Source: Auanema rhodensis
Lineage: Eukaryota; Nematoda; Chromadorea; Rhabditida; Rhabditidae
Assembly: GCA_964057225.1 (NCBI GenBank)
Contig: OZ059899.1
Span: 16,252,501-16,316,500 of the forward strand
Length of the DNA: 64,000 nt
Reading direction: 5' to 3'
Shown: positions 23,312-35,900 of the stretch, piece by piece
Layout of the letters: the number at the start of each line of letters is the position of its first letter
How positions within the stretch are numbered: the first letter of the stretch is position 1
Made by a program: the position numbers and the translations under genes
The notes under the pieces: generated by a model
Seen by the model: the letters and a program-made list of their open reading frames with translations, nothing else
The model's database searches: none
What the model was told of the DNA's origin: nothing

Positions 23312-23520
23312 GGATCCAGTGCAGTTTCCCCCCCCCCGCCTAAGCCCCGCCCCTTTCGCCAAACGGTGCATACTTTTTGTCAACCTGTATAATTTTAAAC
23401 CGGCGGGAGACATACCTTTCAGAACGGGGGGTTTGGCGAGAAGGGTGAGACGTGTCTGTGGACAGAGACCCAGAGGAAGACGAGAAACTTTCAACATCAC
23501 ATTCTTCCATTAACTTTTCC
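23312..23520. other. GC-rich segment of unknown origin
   Basis: About 200 bp with clearly higher GC than anything nearby, including a run of ten C (about 23331-23340) and CCGCCCC-like stretches. It starts at GGATCC exactly where the satellite breaks. Both strands show short open frames that look like compositional accidents. No family recognised. Confidence 0.5.
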
Positions 23521-23875
23521 TTTTGTTCTGTAGTTCGCGTTGCTTTCTTATTGTTTATTTGGAATAATTCTAGTTTATTTTTGTATAAAAATATTTAATG
23601 CTTGTTTTTGTAAAAGTAGCTACTATTTTTTTTTTACTACAATTGGTTAACTATTTGTTGGAGAGTGAATTAGCATCCCTCGATTAGCATGATAATGATT
23701 GAGATAATTTTTCTTTTTCATATTCGATTCTCTTATCTGTGTCTAAATCAACCTGTCGGTGTGTACCCAACTCTAAAACACTAATATTTTTCATGTTTAG
23801 GCTATGCTTTTAATATATGTTACTGATGGGAGTCATGTATTATCAATGCATATCGATATTTTTCATGTTTAGGCT
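23521..23875. other. Upstream region of the TDP-43N/protease gene
   Basis: AT-rich. Contains a decayed 72-bp tandem copy of the gene's 5' end: about 23784-23855 against 23856-23927, both with TTTTTCATGTTTAGGCTATG. No other gene seen. Confidence 0.6.
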
Positions 23876-25380
23876 ATGCTTTTAATAAATATTACTGATG
23901 GGAGCGATGTATTATCGTTGCCTATCGATAGCGACGATGGACTATTACTTGAAACATTAAAATCTTATTTTCCTGATGCAAGAAACTTGGTTAATCCGTC
24001 TAATGAATCACGAAAAGTTGGAATGAGGTATTTTCATTTTTTTTATCTTAAACAACTATTGTTTAGATTTTAAATTGTTTATATTTGTTTGAAAGAATAT
24101 CTGAATTATATTTTTAAAATTATATTTATTTTTAGACTTTCTAATGGGAAAATTTTTAATCCGTATGGATGGGATCCGAATATTCTTTATTTGGTTCATA
24201 ATGGATCGCGACCACCAATACCAGTTAACCAAGGTATTTTAAAAATATCTTTTTGATTTATGTCAGTTTTTAAATTAATAGTTTTTGCAGATTAAAAAAT
24301 AGATATTTTTAAAATATGTATAATATTAAAAATCTTTAACTTTTGAAGTAGAATATATGTACAATTTCGAGCCAATTAGCTTTTTTCTTTTAAATAGGTT
24401 TATTACATTAGATTTGTTTTAATATTTTTAAACTTAATAAAAAAAGCTTTCAATCAATTTTCAGATGTGATAATGACAACTCCACCGCCTCCGCCTTCTA
24501 GAAGTAAATTTTTTTAATTTAAATTGTATAATCTTTGCATTCAAATAGAAATACTAAAGTATATTTTGTATCTTTAGTTGCTACTAAAGTTCTCAACGAC
24601 TGTTCCGACCTCGTATATCGTGTTCACGGAGAGTTCTCTTCCATCGTTACGACCAGCAATAATCAGCAACAACAATCTGTTTCTCAACAAATAGGATCTG
24701 GAGTTCAATTTCAAGAAAAACGCATTCTCACGGCAGCCCACTTGAAGTTCGTTGTTGGTAATGCATACGACCTCTGGAACAATAGAAAAACGCTCAAAGC
24801 TACTTGCATCTATATCAATAAGCCTTTTGACTTCGCGATTCTGGAATCGGATTCTTTGCCCAAAACAGGATTCCCAACTGGTATACTTAATAGAGGAGAC
24901 AAATTTGTCATCTTGGTAATAATTTCACTTTAGTTATTAAAACATTTACTCTTCGATATGAATGAAAAATTTTTATCCATTTTCAGGGTTATCCGGAAAA
25001 CAGCAGTCGTTATGATCCATTAGTCAGCGACGGAACCATTGAAGATGTCCATGAAGATGGGGTTCATTTACTCGGAGCGATTGGGTCGCGTCATGGTTTC
25101 TCGGGTGCTCCGGTATTCGATAGATTATCGTACTTGGCGGGAATTGTTATCGGAGGAAGAAACGGAGTAAGCCTTAGCATGACTGTGATTTGAGATTTTT
25201 ACAAGATTTTGCAAAGCAGTTGGTCAACGATTCGGGGAAACAACCGGGTGTGAAGATTCTTCCGTTGACTTCTATCAAGATACTAGGTTTGTAAAGATTA
25301 TAAGTTTTTTTATATAAATTTGAATGTAAATTCGAATTAATTTTTCAGCTTTGACCGAAGGTTCCAAAGACTCGCTGTAG
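23876..25380 (+). CDS. TDP-43-N-like domain fused to a chymotrypsin-fold serine protease
   Basis: Exons join in phase: 23876-24027, 24136-24232, about 24466-24505, then from about 24579 through several short introns to TAG at 25378-25380, giving roughly 310 residues. Residues about 1-80 show a pattern I recognise as the TDP-43 N-terminal domain (ubiquitin/DIX-like): LPIDSDDG, LKSYFPDARNL, GMRLSNGKIF and WDPNILYLVHN in matching order and spacing. A Pro-rich linker (TTPPPPPSR) follows. The rest is PA-clan: catalytic His in RILTAAHL, Asp in FDFAILESD, Ser in HGFSGAPVFD. The GxSGAP form resembles HtrA/trypsin-2 and some viral proteases more than digestive trypsins. No signal peptide is seen, so it is probably intracellular. 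The gene is an island between satellite blocks. Confidence 0.72.
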
Positions 25381-25839
25381 AACATAATTACAACAATTTC
25401 CGGAATCGATATAAATGAATTTATGATCTTGTCGAAATAAATAAAGTTATTTTTGTTAGGTTGATTCATTGCTTGGTGATAGAAAATTGGTTTAAAATGT
25501 GTTCCACAAAAAAAAGATTATTAAGAGACACTTTTTCTAATTTTGATTTTCGATTTATCAGAAAAATTGCTATGTTAAGTTTTTACATTTATGTATGAGC
25601 CATCTAGACTAATTATTTTTTCTACATTTTTTGATATTTAAATGGTTTGTCAGAAAGACACAGTATTGTATCAGGAGTGTTAAACATCAGGTATTTACTC
25701 AATGTCAGAATAAAGTAGCTCTGAATAATGACTCACAAACATGTGAACATAAACGTTATATCATTAAACATAGTCATAATACAATGGCTTTTGGGAATGT
25801 TGGTATCAAATCAAATCTTTTATCTTAAATTTTTATTAT
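25381..25839. other. Intergenic region
   Basis: Between the protease gene (+) and the adenain-like ORF (-). A 65-codon plus-strand frame at 25631 has no recognisable feature. Confidence 0.35.
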
Positions 25840-26250
25840 TTATAGAAATGATAAAACAACATCTTGAAAGTCTTTAGTTTCTAATAGCAAACAATAATAA
25901 CCACAATGATGGGTTCCGAATTTTTGAATTTGAAATGTTGAACTCAATATTTTTATTTTATCTTCTCCATTTTTCAAATATTCTTGAAGTTCTAAAGGTG
26001 GATCTAATCCGAACGAATCAAAGTAATATATTTTATCTTTATTTTTGGAATAACAAACCCAATGTGTTCCTCTACCTTCAGAAGAATCTAAATTTACAAT
26101 ACCTACTTCTGTTTCTTTAATTCCTTCATTTGGTAAAGTATCTCTCATGAAGATTCCTCTAAAGTTTGTGAGTCCTAGAGTGTCTACCAATTCTAAAAGA
26201 TCAAAGTTTGTTAATGCCTTTAAATTTTTATTGAATGTTATTTTCATCAT
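25840..26250 (-). CDS. Adenain-like cysteine protease, Polinton/Maverick type
   Basis: Intronless ORF of 136 codons. The start region LTNFDLLELVDTLGLTNFRG and MRDTLPNEG is the usual opening of adenovirus-type proteases in Polinton/Maverick and adintovirus-like elements. The triad appears complete: His in GTHWVCY, Asp in YYFDSFGLDPP, Cys in HHCGYYCLLL. In those elements the enzyme matures capsid proteins. No capsid, integrase or polymerase B neighbours are in this window, so this is a stranded fragment or a domesticated gene. The absence of introns fits a viral/transposon origin. Satellite begins 200 bp upstream of its start. Confidence 0.78.
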   Translation of the reverse strand: MMKITFNKNLKALTNFDLLELVDTLGLTNFRGIFMRDTLPNEGIKETEVGIVNLDSSEGRGTHWVCYSKNKDKIYYFDSFGLDPPLELQEYLKNGEDKIKILSSTFQIQKFGTHHCGYYCLLLETKDFQDVVLSFL

Positions 26251-26449
26251 TTAATAGCAATAAAAACATTGAAAAGTCTCAAAATTGAAGATGGGCAAAA
26301 TGGTCACTTCTACGTCCAGCCAAAAAAATGACTGATTTTCGATGAGCTTAGACATTTTTCTGATGAAAATAAGCGTTATAATAGCTAAAGAGTGCAAAAA
26401 ACTTCATTTGGGCAAAATGACCGTCCAGCGTCAACCATTTGTATACTAC
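26251..26449. other. Spacer between adenain-like ORF and satellite
   Basis: About 200 bp with two related short stretches (gggcaaaatg...tccagc at about 26292-26320 and 26411-26430), suggesting a small decayed duplication. No gene. Confidence 0.4.
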
Positions 26450-29400
26450 TATCATCCACAAGATTTGTTCACGAAAAAGTTCAGGCTGTGGGCACTGTGT
26501 GCCCGGTGAATGTTCCTTTTTCACAAAAATTATCAACTAAAATCAAAAATAGATAATCCGAAAATAGGTATTCAGATGTGTAGAATCTGAAATTCCGGGT
26601 TAAATTTGGCTAGGAATTCTCCTGTTACCGGAAAAACGGTTTATATCGAGATCATCCACAAGATTTGTTCAGAAAAAAGTTCAGGCTGTGGGCACTGTGT
26701 GCCCGGTGAATGTTCCTTTTCTCAAAAATTATCAACTAAAATCAGATAAAGATGATCCGAGGTTGGGTATTCAGATGTGTAGAATCTGAAATTCCGGGTT
26801 AAATTTGGCTGTGACTTTTTACTTTTCCGGAAAAACGGTTTATATCGAGATCATCCACAAGATTTGTTCAGAAAAAAGTTCAGGCTGTGGGCACTGTGTG
26901 CCCGGTGAATGTTCCTTTTTCTCAAAAATTATCAACTAAAATCAAAAATAGATAATCCGAGAATAGGTATTCAGATGTGTAGAATTTGAAATTCCGGGTT
27001 AAATTTGGCTAGGAATTCTCCTGTTACCGGAAAAACGGTTTATATCGAGATCATCCACAAGATTTGTTCACGAAAAAGTTCAGGCTGTGGGCACTGTGTG
27101 CCCGGTGAATGTTCCTTTTTCACAAAAATTATCAACTAAAATCAAAAATAGATAATCCGAGAATAGGTATTCAGATGTGTAGAATTTGAAATTCCGGGTT
27201 AAATTTGGCTAGGAATTCTCCTGTTACCGGAAAAACGGTTTATATCGAGATCATCCACAAGATTTGTTCAGAAAAAAGTTCAGGCTGTGGGCACTGTGTG
27301 CCCGGTGAATGTTCCTTTTCTCAAAAATTATCAACTAAAATCAAAAACAGATAATCCGATAATAGGTATTCAGATGTGTAGAATCTGAAATTCCGGGTTA
27401 AATTTGGCTGTGACTTTTTACTTTTCCGGAAAAACGGTTTATATCGAGATCATCCACAAGATTTGTTCAGAAAAAAGTTCAGGCTGTGGGCACTGTGTGC
27501 CCGGTGAATGTTCCTTTTTCTTAAAAATTATCAACTAAAATCAAAAATAGATAAACCGAGAATAGGTATTCAGATGTGTAGAATCTGAAATTCCGGGTTA
27601 AATTTGGCTAGGAATTCTCCTGTTACCGGAAAAACGGTTTATATCGAGATCATCCACAAGATTTGTTCACAAAAAAGTTCAGGCTATGGTCACCGTGTGC
27701 CCGGTGAATGTTCCTTTTTCTCAAAAATTATCAACTAAAATCAAAAACAGATAATCCGAGAATAGGTATTCAGATGTGTAGAATCTGAAATTCCGGGTTA
27801 AATTTGGCTAGGAATTCTCCTGTTACCGGAAAAACGGTTTATATCGAGATCATCCACAAGATTTGTTCAGAAAAAAGTTCAGGCTGTGGGCACTGTGTGC
27901 CCGGTGAATGTTCCTTTTTCTCAAAAATTATCAACTAAAATCAAAAACAGATAATCCGATAATAGGTATTCAGATGTGTAGAATCTGAAATTCCGGGTTA
28001 AATTTGGCTAGGAATTCTCCTGTTCCCGGAAAAACGGTTTATATCGAGATCATCCACAAGATTTGTTCAGAAAAAAGTTCAGGCTGTGGGCACTGTGTGC
28101 CCGGTGAATGTTCCTTTTTCTCAAAAATTATCAACTAAAATCAAAAACAGATAATCCGAGAATAGGTATTCAGATGTGTAGAATCTGAAATTCCGGGTTA
28201 AATTTGGCTAGGAATTCTCCTGTTACCGGAAAAACGGTTTATATCGAGATCATCCACAAGATTTGTTCAGAAAAAAGTTCAGGCTGTGGGCACTGTGTGC
28301 CCGGTGAATGTTCCTTTTTCTCAAAAATTATCAACTAAAATCAAAAACAGATAATCCGATAATAGGTATTCAGATGTGTAGAATCTGAAATTCCGGGTTA
28401 AATTTGGCTAGGAATTCTCCTGTTCCCGGAAAAACGGTTTATATCGAGATCATCCACAAGATTTGTTCAGAAAAAAGTTCAGGCTGTGGGCACTGTGTGC
28501 CCGGTGAATGTTCCTTTTTCTCAAAAATTATCAACTAAAATCAAAAACAGATAATCCGAGAATAGGTATTCAGATGTGTAGAATCTGAAATTCCGGGTTA
28601 ATCTTGGCTAGGAATTCTCCTGTTTCCGGAAAAACGGTTTATATCGAGATCATCCACAAGATTTGTTCAGAAAAAAGTTCAGGCTGTGGGCACTGTGTGC
28701 CCGGTGAATGTTCCTTTTTCTCAAAAATTATCAACTAAAATCAAAAACAGATAATCCGAGAATAGGTATTCAGATGTGTAGAATCTGAAATTCCGGGTTA
28801 ATCTTGGCTAGGAATTCTCCTGTTACCGGAAAAACGGTTTATATCGAGATCATCCACAAGATTTGTTCACAAAAAAGTTCAGGCTATGGTCACCGTGTGC
28901 CCTGTGAATGTTCCTTTTTCTCAAAAATCATCAACTAAAATCAAATATAGATAAACAGAGGTTGGGTATTCAGATGTTTAGAATCTGAAATTCCGGGTTA
29001 AATTTGGCTAGGAATTCTCCTGTTACCGGAAAAACGGTTTATATCGAGATCATCCACAAGATTTGTTCACAAAAAAGTTCAGGCTATGGTCACCGTGTGC
29101 CCGGTGAATGTTCCTTTTTCTTAAAAATTATCAACTAAAATCAAAAATAGATAAACCGAGAATAGGTATTCAGATGTGTAGAATCTGAAATTCCGGGTTA
29201 AATTTGGCTAGGAATTCTCCTGTTACCGGAAAAACGGTTTATATCGAGATCATCCACCAGATTTGTTCACAAAAAAGTTCAGGCTATGGTCACCGTGTGC
29301 CCGGTGAATGTTCCTTTTTCTTAAAAATTATCAACTAAAATCAAATATAGATAAACAGAGGTTGGGTATTCAGATGTTTAGAATCTGAAATTCCGGGTTA

Positions 29401-29486
29401 AATTTGGCTAGGAATTCTCCTGTTACCGGAAAAACGGTTTATATCGAGATCATCCACAAGATTTGTTCACAAAAAAGTTCAGGCTA
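26450..29486 (+). repeat. 200-bp satellite array, left part (about 15 monomers)
   Basis: Head-to-tail 200-bp units; for example AGATTTGTTC recurs at 26461 and 26661. Two monomer forms alternate irregularly: GGCTGTGGGCACTGTG and GGCTATGGTCACCGTG. The array is broken at 29486 by the BEL element and resumes at 38645. Confidence 0.97.
29482..29486. repeat. Target-site duplication, left (GGCTA)
   Basis: GGCTA precedes the left LTR and is repeated at 38645-38649 after the right LTR. The empty site is the satellite sequence TTCAGGCTATGGTC. Confidence 0.95.
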
Positions 29487-29935
29487 TGTTTTGCGCCGTC
29501 GTGTCCTTAGAAATGGGTGAGCGGAGCAGTGGCATAGTTGGTTCAGTGGTAGATTTTTGTAGTGCTCTTGATCGAAGAGAATATGGAGAGAATATTTATT
29601 ATGCAACGGTAACAAGAATAAATTCTTTTACACTATTGACACATGAGAATTTGAGGAATCCTCTCGGCTTATATACTAACGCGAGAGGCAAGATATAATG
29701 TTAACTTAGAGAATTCAGAGATACAAAAAGGGGGAGGAGAAGCAAGCGTTATCTCATGCTTATTCTGCGGAGATATGCGTGGGGGATGAGTAGCCTATGA
29801 GTCATGAGTAAAAAGAGCCTTAGGTTCAACTTACACGAATATTGATCAGTTAAAAGAGATTTATAAAGAATTACGAAGTATTAGAAAAAGATAGAGTTTT
29901 TAAGGTTTTTTAGGAATATAGAGTGCTCAAGCACA
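29487..29935 (-). repeat. 3' LTR of the intact BEL element
   Basis: Same sequence as 38196-38644 by eye. TATATAA signal at 29668-29675 (minus strand). As in the 5' LTR, the end of the LTR carries the gag ATG and its first codons. Confidence 0.97.
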
Positions 29936-29949
29936 CTCCGGCCGACGAG

Positions 29950-32900
29950 TTAGAAGATGTCCTGGAACTCGATCGTACTGTCCTTACTGGGTGATGTTCG
30001 TGACTGCTTGGCTGGTGGTAGGTCTGTTTCTGTCCTTTTTGTTCTCAGTTTTCTTGGTGGTGTTTGGGTGTCCTTTGATAAGGTTGGCTGAATGGTCTTT
30101 GGGACCATTTGCTTCAATAGGTCCTTGATCTGTCGGAGTTCATCCAATATTTCCTTGCCTTTGTCGTCATTGTTTGATCTCATAATAGTTCGAGTCAAAG
30201 TTGTAAGATCCTCACCGATGTTGCGGGTTGTGAGATCTATCCTTTTGAGTTCGGGCATAGCTTCTACGACTATAATGTTGCTCTTTGTAGTGGGAGCTGG
30301 ATCCCTTTCCTTCTGGACCTTTGTAAATCCATAAGGCATGTTCTTAAGATCGATAGAGCTAAGATGGTCCTTCTGAATGTTGCGGACGAGGTCTGTGAGG
30401 CGCTTCTCATTGCCAAAAATTCTAAGCTTTTCCTTTTCCATATTAAAAACATAAGATGTTTTAGCTGTAGATAGGAAATCTTTGAGCTTGATGTATGCTA
30501 TTAAAGCATTAGCTGCGACATCGTTGACCTTTCCGGTGGGGGTTTCCTTGTTCTCCTCTAAGCTAAAGAGAAGCTTCAGGGTGGAGTCCATGGTCCTAGT
30601 CAGTTCTTTGAGGCATTCGGTCCTCTTTTCCAAGGGAAGTCGGATGTATTTCTGGCATCTATGATTGGAGCGATCAATGACACCTTGAATATCGGAGCAG
30701 CGAGTAGTAGGAATAGACATTATAGTGAGTATGAATACGAGAAGGATGTGAGTCTTTCTTTTGTATAGAAGAAAGAGCTGGCGGGCGAAGAAGCTGGTGA
30801 CAGCGATGGGTAACCAGAGAATAATTTTTACGAGGTGAATGATGACATGGGCGGAGCTGACGGTGAATTTTGTTGCGTAAGCCGCGATGATGTGATAAGA
30901 AACAGCAAGGGCTAGCATTACTATAAGGATGCAGATTGCAATTTCTTTGTACCAGCCTAGGTAGATGTTGTAGAAATGGGTAATATCGGGCCATTGAAAG
31001 GTAATAGCTGTTTCGTGAAGTGAGGAGTGGTTTCCTTCTATGTAGTGTTTCTGCAGGTCCTGAATATTGCTGACGTAATATAATATTCCTGTTAGAAAGA
31101 AATATTGTATATTGTGTCCGCATGAATATGAACAGTTGATCCATGGTGATGCTGTAGTGATAGGTAATCGAATATTGTTTGATGTTCCTTTTGGACTGCA
31201 TTGTAGCATAAAGGCTGTGTCACCGCAGTTCGTGGCAGCTAAAGCATTTATGGGTGAAGTACATATGATGTTGGCTTGTGCTCCGTTTTGGCAGTTGTAG
31301 CATCCTCTAACCATTGAGTCATGGATTAAACATGTCGAGTCGTCGTGCGATGATGATACATTGAAGATTCCATCCACTGTTACATAAATTTCTGCCATCA
31401 TGTTGCGATAGATGTTGATTTCAAGGTTCCGTTGTGACTGTTCGATTGAGTAAGCAGGTGTGAATATAGGTAAAATGGTTTGAACACTGTTAAAGACTGA
31501 TTGAATGTTCTGGTTTTCACAATGGCAGTTGACTGAGTCTTCTGCAGGAGTGCATTCACACTGAGGGTTTGCTTTACAGTCCAATTTCTTTGCTTTTTCA
31601 TGAGATGAGCATGTCAGTGTAGACTTCATGTTCCATATGGCCAGTCTTGTCAAATTTCTAATAAATTGTCCTTGCATTCTTGGAATAATAGGAGGTGTTA
31701 GACTGATTGCGGAGAATTTGAAAGGATGTACGTCTGTTTGAATGTCCGAATGAAGCGTGATGTTCCGTGAAGTGGTTGTGGTTCCGTTCAGATAGGTGAT
31801 ATGTAGTTGTGTGGAAGGTATCCATTCGTTACATGAAAAGACTTCGTAAACAGATTTGTCTATAGGTTTCATGTAGGTGCGGTAGAAGAGGCATCCTGAA
31901 GATGGATAGAAGCAGCCACAGCCAAATCCTCCGCAGGATTCTGTGCAGTGTGTAGATCCAGGATATTGGTTGGCTAGTTCTAGTTCGTGAACCATGGTGT
32001 CCGATTGAATGGTGCTGCATTTGTTTTCTTGGCAAGATCCAGTTCTTGCGCATCTTTTGCTATTCTTTACATGAGTACTGGTTGCTCGGGTGAAGAAGAG
32101 TGAACGGATTTCACAGAAGTATGTTGTTTTGATCCATTGTATGCGCAGAAAGGAGAACTTGTTCTGATTGTTAGTGAACGTTAGGCATGCTTCTTGTGTG
32201 TACGGGCTGATAGTGAGAGATTGTCCAGTCTGTATCTTGCATGTTTCTTTGTTGCATGAGGATTCTTGGGAAGTGCTCATACTAAGTTCTTGGCAAGCCA
32301 TTGATTGGTGAATTAACAGAAGCGTTATTAATGGGATAACTGTTTTCTTGTTAAATCTATTTGTCCGGATGTATAGCTGTCCGAATAACGATGTGCATAT
32401 TGCGTATATGAAGTTGGTCCAAAGTCTGATGGCTTTTCCAATGACCCATGGTGAATGCAATAGTCCGTAGCAAATGGCTGTGATTATGTAGGTTATGAAG
32501 CTGAATAGTAACATAGAGGTCCAGGGCCAGCAAGATGGGTTAAATAATGTGGCTGAGCAGAACGTGCATGACACTGTAGAGCAAAAATGAACTGCTGGAC
32601 AGTTTAATGTCATGTATTGTAGTCTGGAGTTGTGATTAAAGGTCCAAGTTACTTCGTAGTCTGATAGGATGTCCTCAAGAGGAAGAGTTATCAATCCTCC
32701 TTCACTACTGTTGTAACAAGTGTTGTGTGAGCATACTTGTTGATTATCCGTGTTCATTCCTTGTATCAAGACTCCCTTTGGATTGCAGGAGATAGTTGGA
32801 TTGGCCATTGTTGTAGGTAGGAATATAGTGAATATTGTTAGAAGAGTGAGTATTGATGCAGTTTCTCCGTACCATTTTCTTTCAAGATTGCGAGGATTTT

Positions 32901-35900
32901 GTTGTCGTTGAGTGACTGCGGGGCTTATAGTTTCCAATTTCTGAAGAGTTTGTGGAATATTGTCCGTGGATAGTTCCATTGGGTGTAGTAAGTTGACTGG
33001 TCTTTTCAATTCTCTTCCATTCTCTGATAGAAGTGTGACTTCCCTTATATTACCCGCTGAGTCGGGGTGAATATTCGTAATTCGTCCTGTTGGCCATTTG
33101 TGTCTAGGAATTGGGCTATCGTTGATCAAAACGATTTGTCCAATTTCTGGTTTTGTGTTGGTGCCTGCTTTCTTCACGGATATTGTGTGGTGATGAGACT
33201 CTCGGAGTTCTTTGAGGTAGAGTTCAGACCATAGTTCCCAAAATTTGTTTGTCCGTTTACGGGAAGAGTGTAAGGCTAGTTCCGTATCTGCTTGTGTTTG
33301 AAGAGCTGGATTGTCGATGTATTCTGAATCTTCATCTTCAGATTCAATGTAGATGTTCAGATCTATGTCCTTATGGATGAAGTCGCATGGTCGAATGATT
33401 TCGTCTCTCGTCGTGTCTGATCCAATATAGGTTAGTGGTCGTGTGTTGATTGTCGCTTCACATTCTGCCAATGTGATTGACAATTCTTCTGTTGATGGTG
33501 TGCCGTGAAGTGTTTTGTATAAGGCATTTTTTACTGATCTTATGAGTCGTTCATAAAATCCTCCTTGCCATGGGGCGTATGGAGTTATGTTGTACCATTT
33601 GATTCGATGCTGATTCTCGGAAGTGTTAGTAGTGGCTGTTACGATGAGCTTGTTGGCGATTTTCTGTCCTAGCTCGAAGGTAGATGCATTGTCACATGTG
33701 ATGCTTTCTGGGCATCCTCGTCTGGCCCAAATTTTTCTCAAGCAACTCAAGAAAGATTTAGTAGTTAAATCTTCAATCACTTCCAAGTGAATGAGTCTTG
33801 TGACGGTACAGGTGTAGATGCAGCCCCAAGCTTTCTGGTTTCGGTCCTGTGTTGTTATGGGTCCGAAGTAGTCTAGTCCAACGTGTTGAAATGGGCGACT
33901 TTTCCTTATACGTCTGCTTGGTACATCTCCTGAAGGTGGGTAGATGTATGGCCGATTGTTCATCTTTTGACAATCAGGGCATTTCCTTATTACGGATTGA
34001 GTTTGTGAGCGAAGTTGCGGTATCCAGTATTTTTGGCGAATATCAGCCATTGTGTGTGCTGTGCTCTTGTGGAGTTGTCCGTGAACATGTTCGATTAATA
34101 ATCTTGCCGTTTTTGTTTTAGGTAAGATTATAATCGGTAGTTTTGCACTCTCTTCGAGTTCAGCATTGTTCATACGTCCTCTACTATACCATAAATGGTT
34201 TTTAAGTAAAGGTCGCAAATCGTTCCTTTGGGCTGCTGATAGCCTGACCATTAAATTGTTTTGATGAAGGTGAAGAAGATTGGTTTCTGCTTCTTCATAC
34301 ATGGAAGGCGTATGAGTTGTTGTGAGTGGGTAGTGTACGGATATCCATTTTTGTTGAGCTTCAATCCAGGATGAGCAGTCTGATATCCAAGGTTCTTCAT
34401 CGCTTGTTTCTGTAGTGGCTGCGTGTATCCGTATTTCTTCGTCACAGAGTGAAAACAGAGGTCCGTTTAAAGCTTTTTCTAGCTGTGCTTTTGGGTTCCA
34501 CCAAAAGTGATCCTCAAGTTCTTCAGTTGTGCAGCCTCTTGTGGCTAGGTCCGCTGGGTTGTCTTTGGTGTGGATGTATCCAAATGAAGTTTTTATGTCC
34601 AGATCTTCGAGCTCTTCAATGTGATTAGAAATTTCCTTGATTCGGTTCTGTACTAAAACTCCTGTCGTTTTTTGGTCTGGTTTTTTGCGAATCCAAGCAA
34701 GTGTTATTTCTGAGTCGGAGAGGAATGTAGCTGTTAGAATCTTGATGTTGTCCTGTATTTCCTTCACGATTTTTAGCGTGTTAAAAACTCCAATCGTTAG
34801 TGCCGAGATTTCAGCCTTTGGAATTGTTATTGTTGAGTTTTTGGAATGCAATTTAGATTTTGCGAATATTAAGGCTAATTGTCGTGTTGATGCTGCGATT
34901 AAGTAGCAGCAGAATCCTAATGCATTGCCGCTAGAATCGGTACATGTTACCAGATGGTATTGTCCATTGGTATCCGATGGTAGGGGACGGGGGATCCTTA
35001 TGTTGATGTGAAAATTTTCGCATAATTGTTTCCATCTGGTTTGGATTTCCATTGGTAGTGTAGTGTCCCAATCGAAACTTTCTGTCCATAGATTTTGAAG
35101 GAAGATTCGTAGTGGGTGTAAACTTGGGCAGATCATACCCATTGGATCGAAGATGGATGCGATAGCTTGTGTGACTCCTCTCTTTGTTAGCTTGGTTTCC
35201 GGGATTTGAGCTTGAATTATCCATTGGTCTGATAATGTGTCCCAGGGAAGTCCTAATATTTTAGGTGTTGTGGAGGCATTCCGTTCTTCAGGAGTCAGAT
35301 TTGAATTGAATATCTGATCGTTGGATATGAACTCTTGGAGTTTCATATTCATTTCCTGGAATATATCCTTTGTTTCGGAATACCACATTCTGACTTGGTC
35401 TGCTGAGTCAGAGGCAAGGAGTAAGTTGTCCACATAAAGATTGTCTTTGATTTTATGTGCTAAAAGACTTTCTGAGCTTTTCTTCTGTAGGTGGTGTCGT
35501 ATGGTGGCTCCGAGAAGGAATGGTGATGCATTGATGCCAAATGGTACTCGGCAGAATCGTAGAGTTCTGGTGTTGTCCGTGCTTAGTGGTTGATGAATAT
35601 CTCTGAGCCAAAAGAAACGAGTAGCATCTCTTTCTGACTCATGGAGTCGAATTTGTAAGAAGGCTTTTTGTACGTCCGCTATCATAGCTGTGTTTCCACA
35701 TCTAAATCTTAGAATCATTCCAATTAGTGATGGTAAGATTAGTGGTCCTTGGTGTATGACGTCGTTCAAGCTAGGCTTGTTTTGATAATGTCCAGAAGCA
35801 TCGTAGACAATCCTGATTTTAGTAGTCTCTTTCTGAGGAGTTACTACTGCTTGGTGAGCTATGTAATGGATCCTGTATGCGTTGGGATAAGGGTCCTTAG

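Noticed and set aside
23319..23513. Open frames on both strands of the GC-rich segment
   Set aside because: High GC removes stop codons by chance; no motif or continuity with neighbours.
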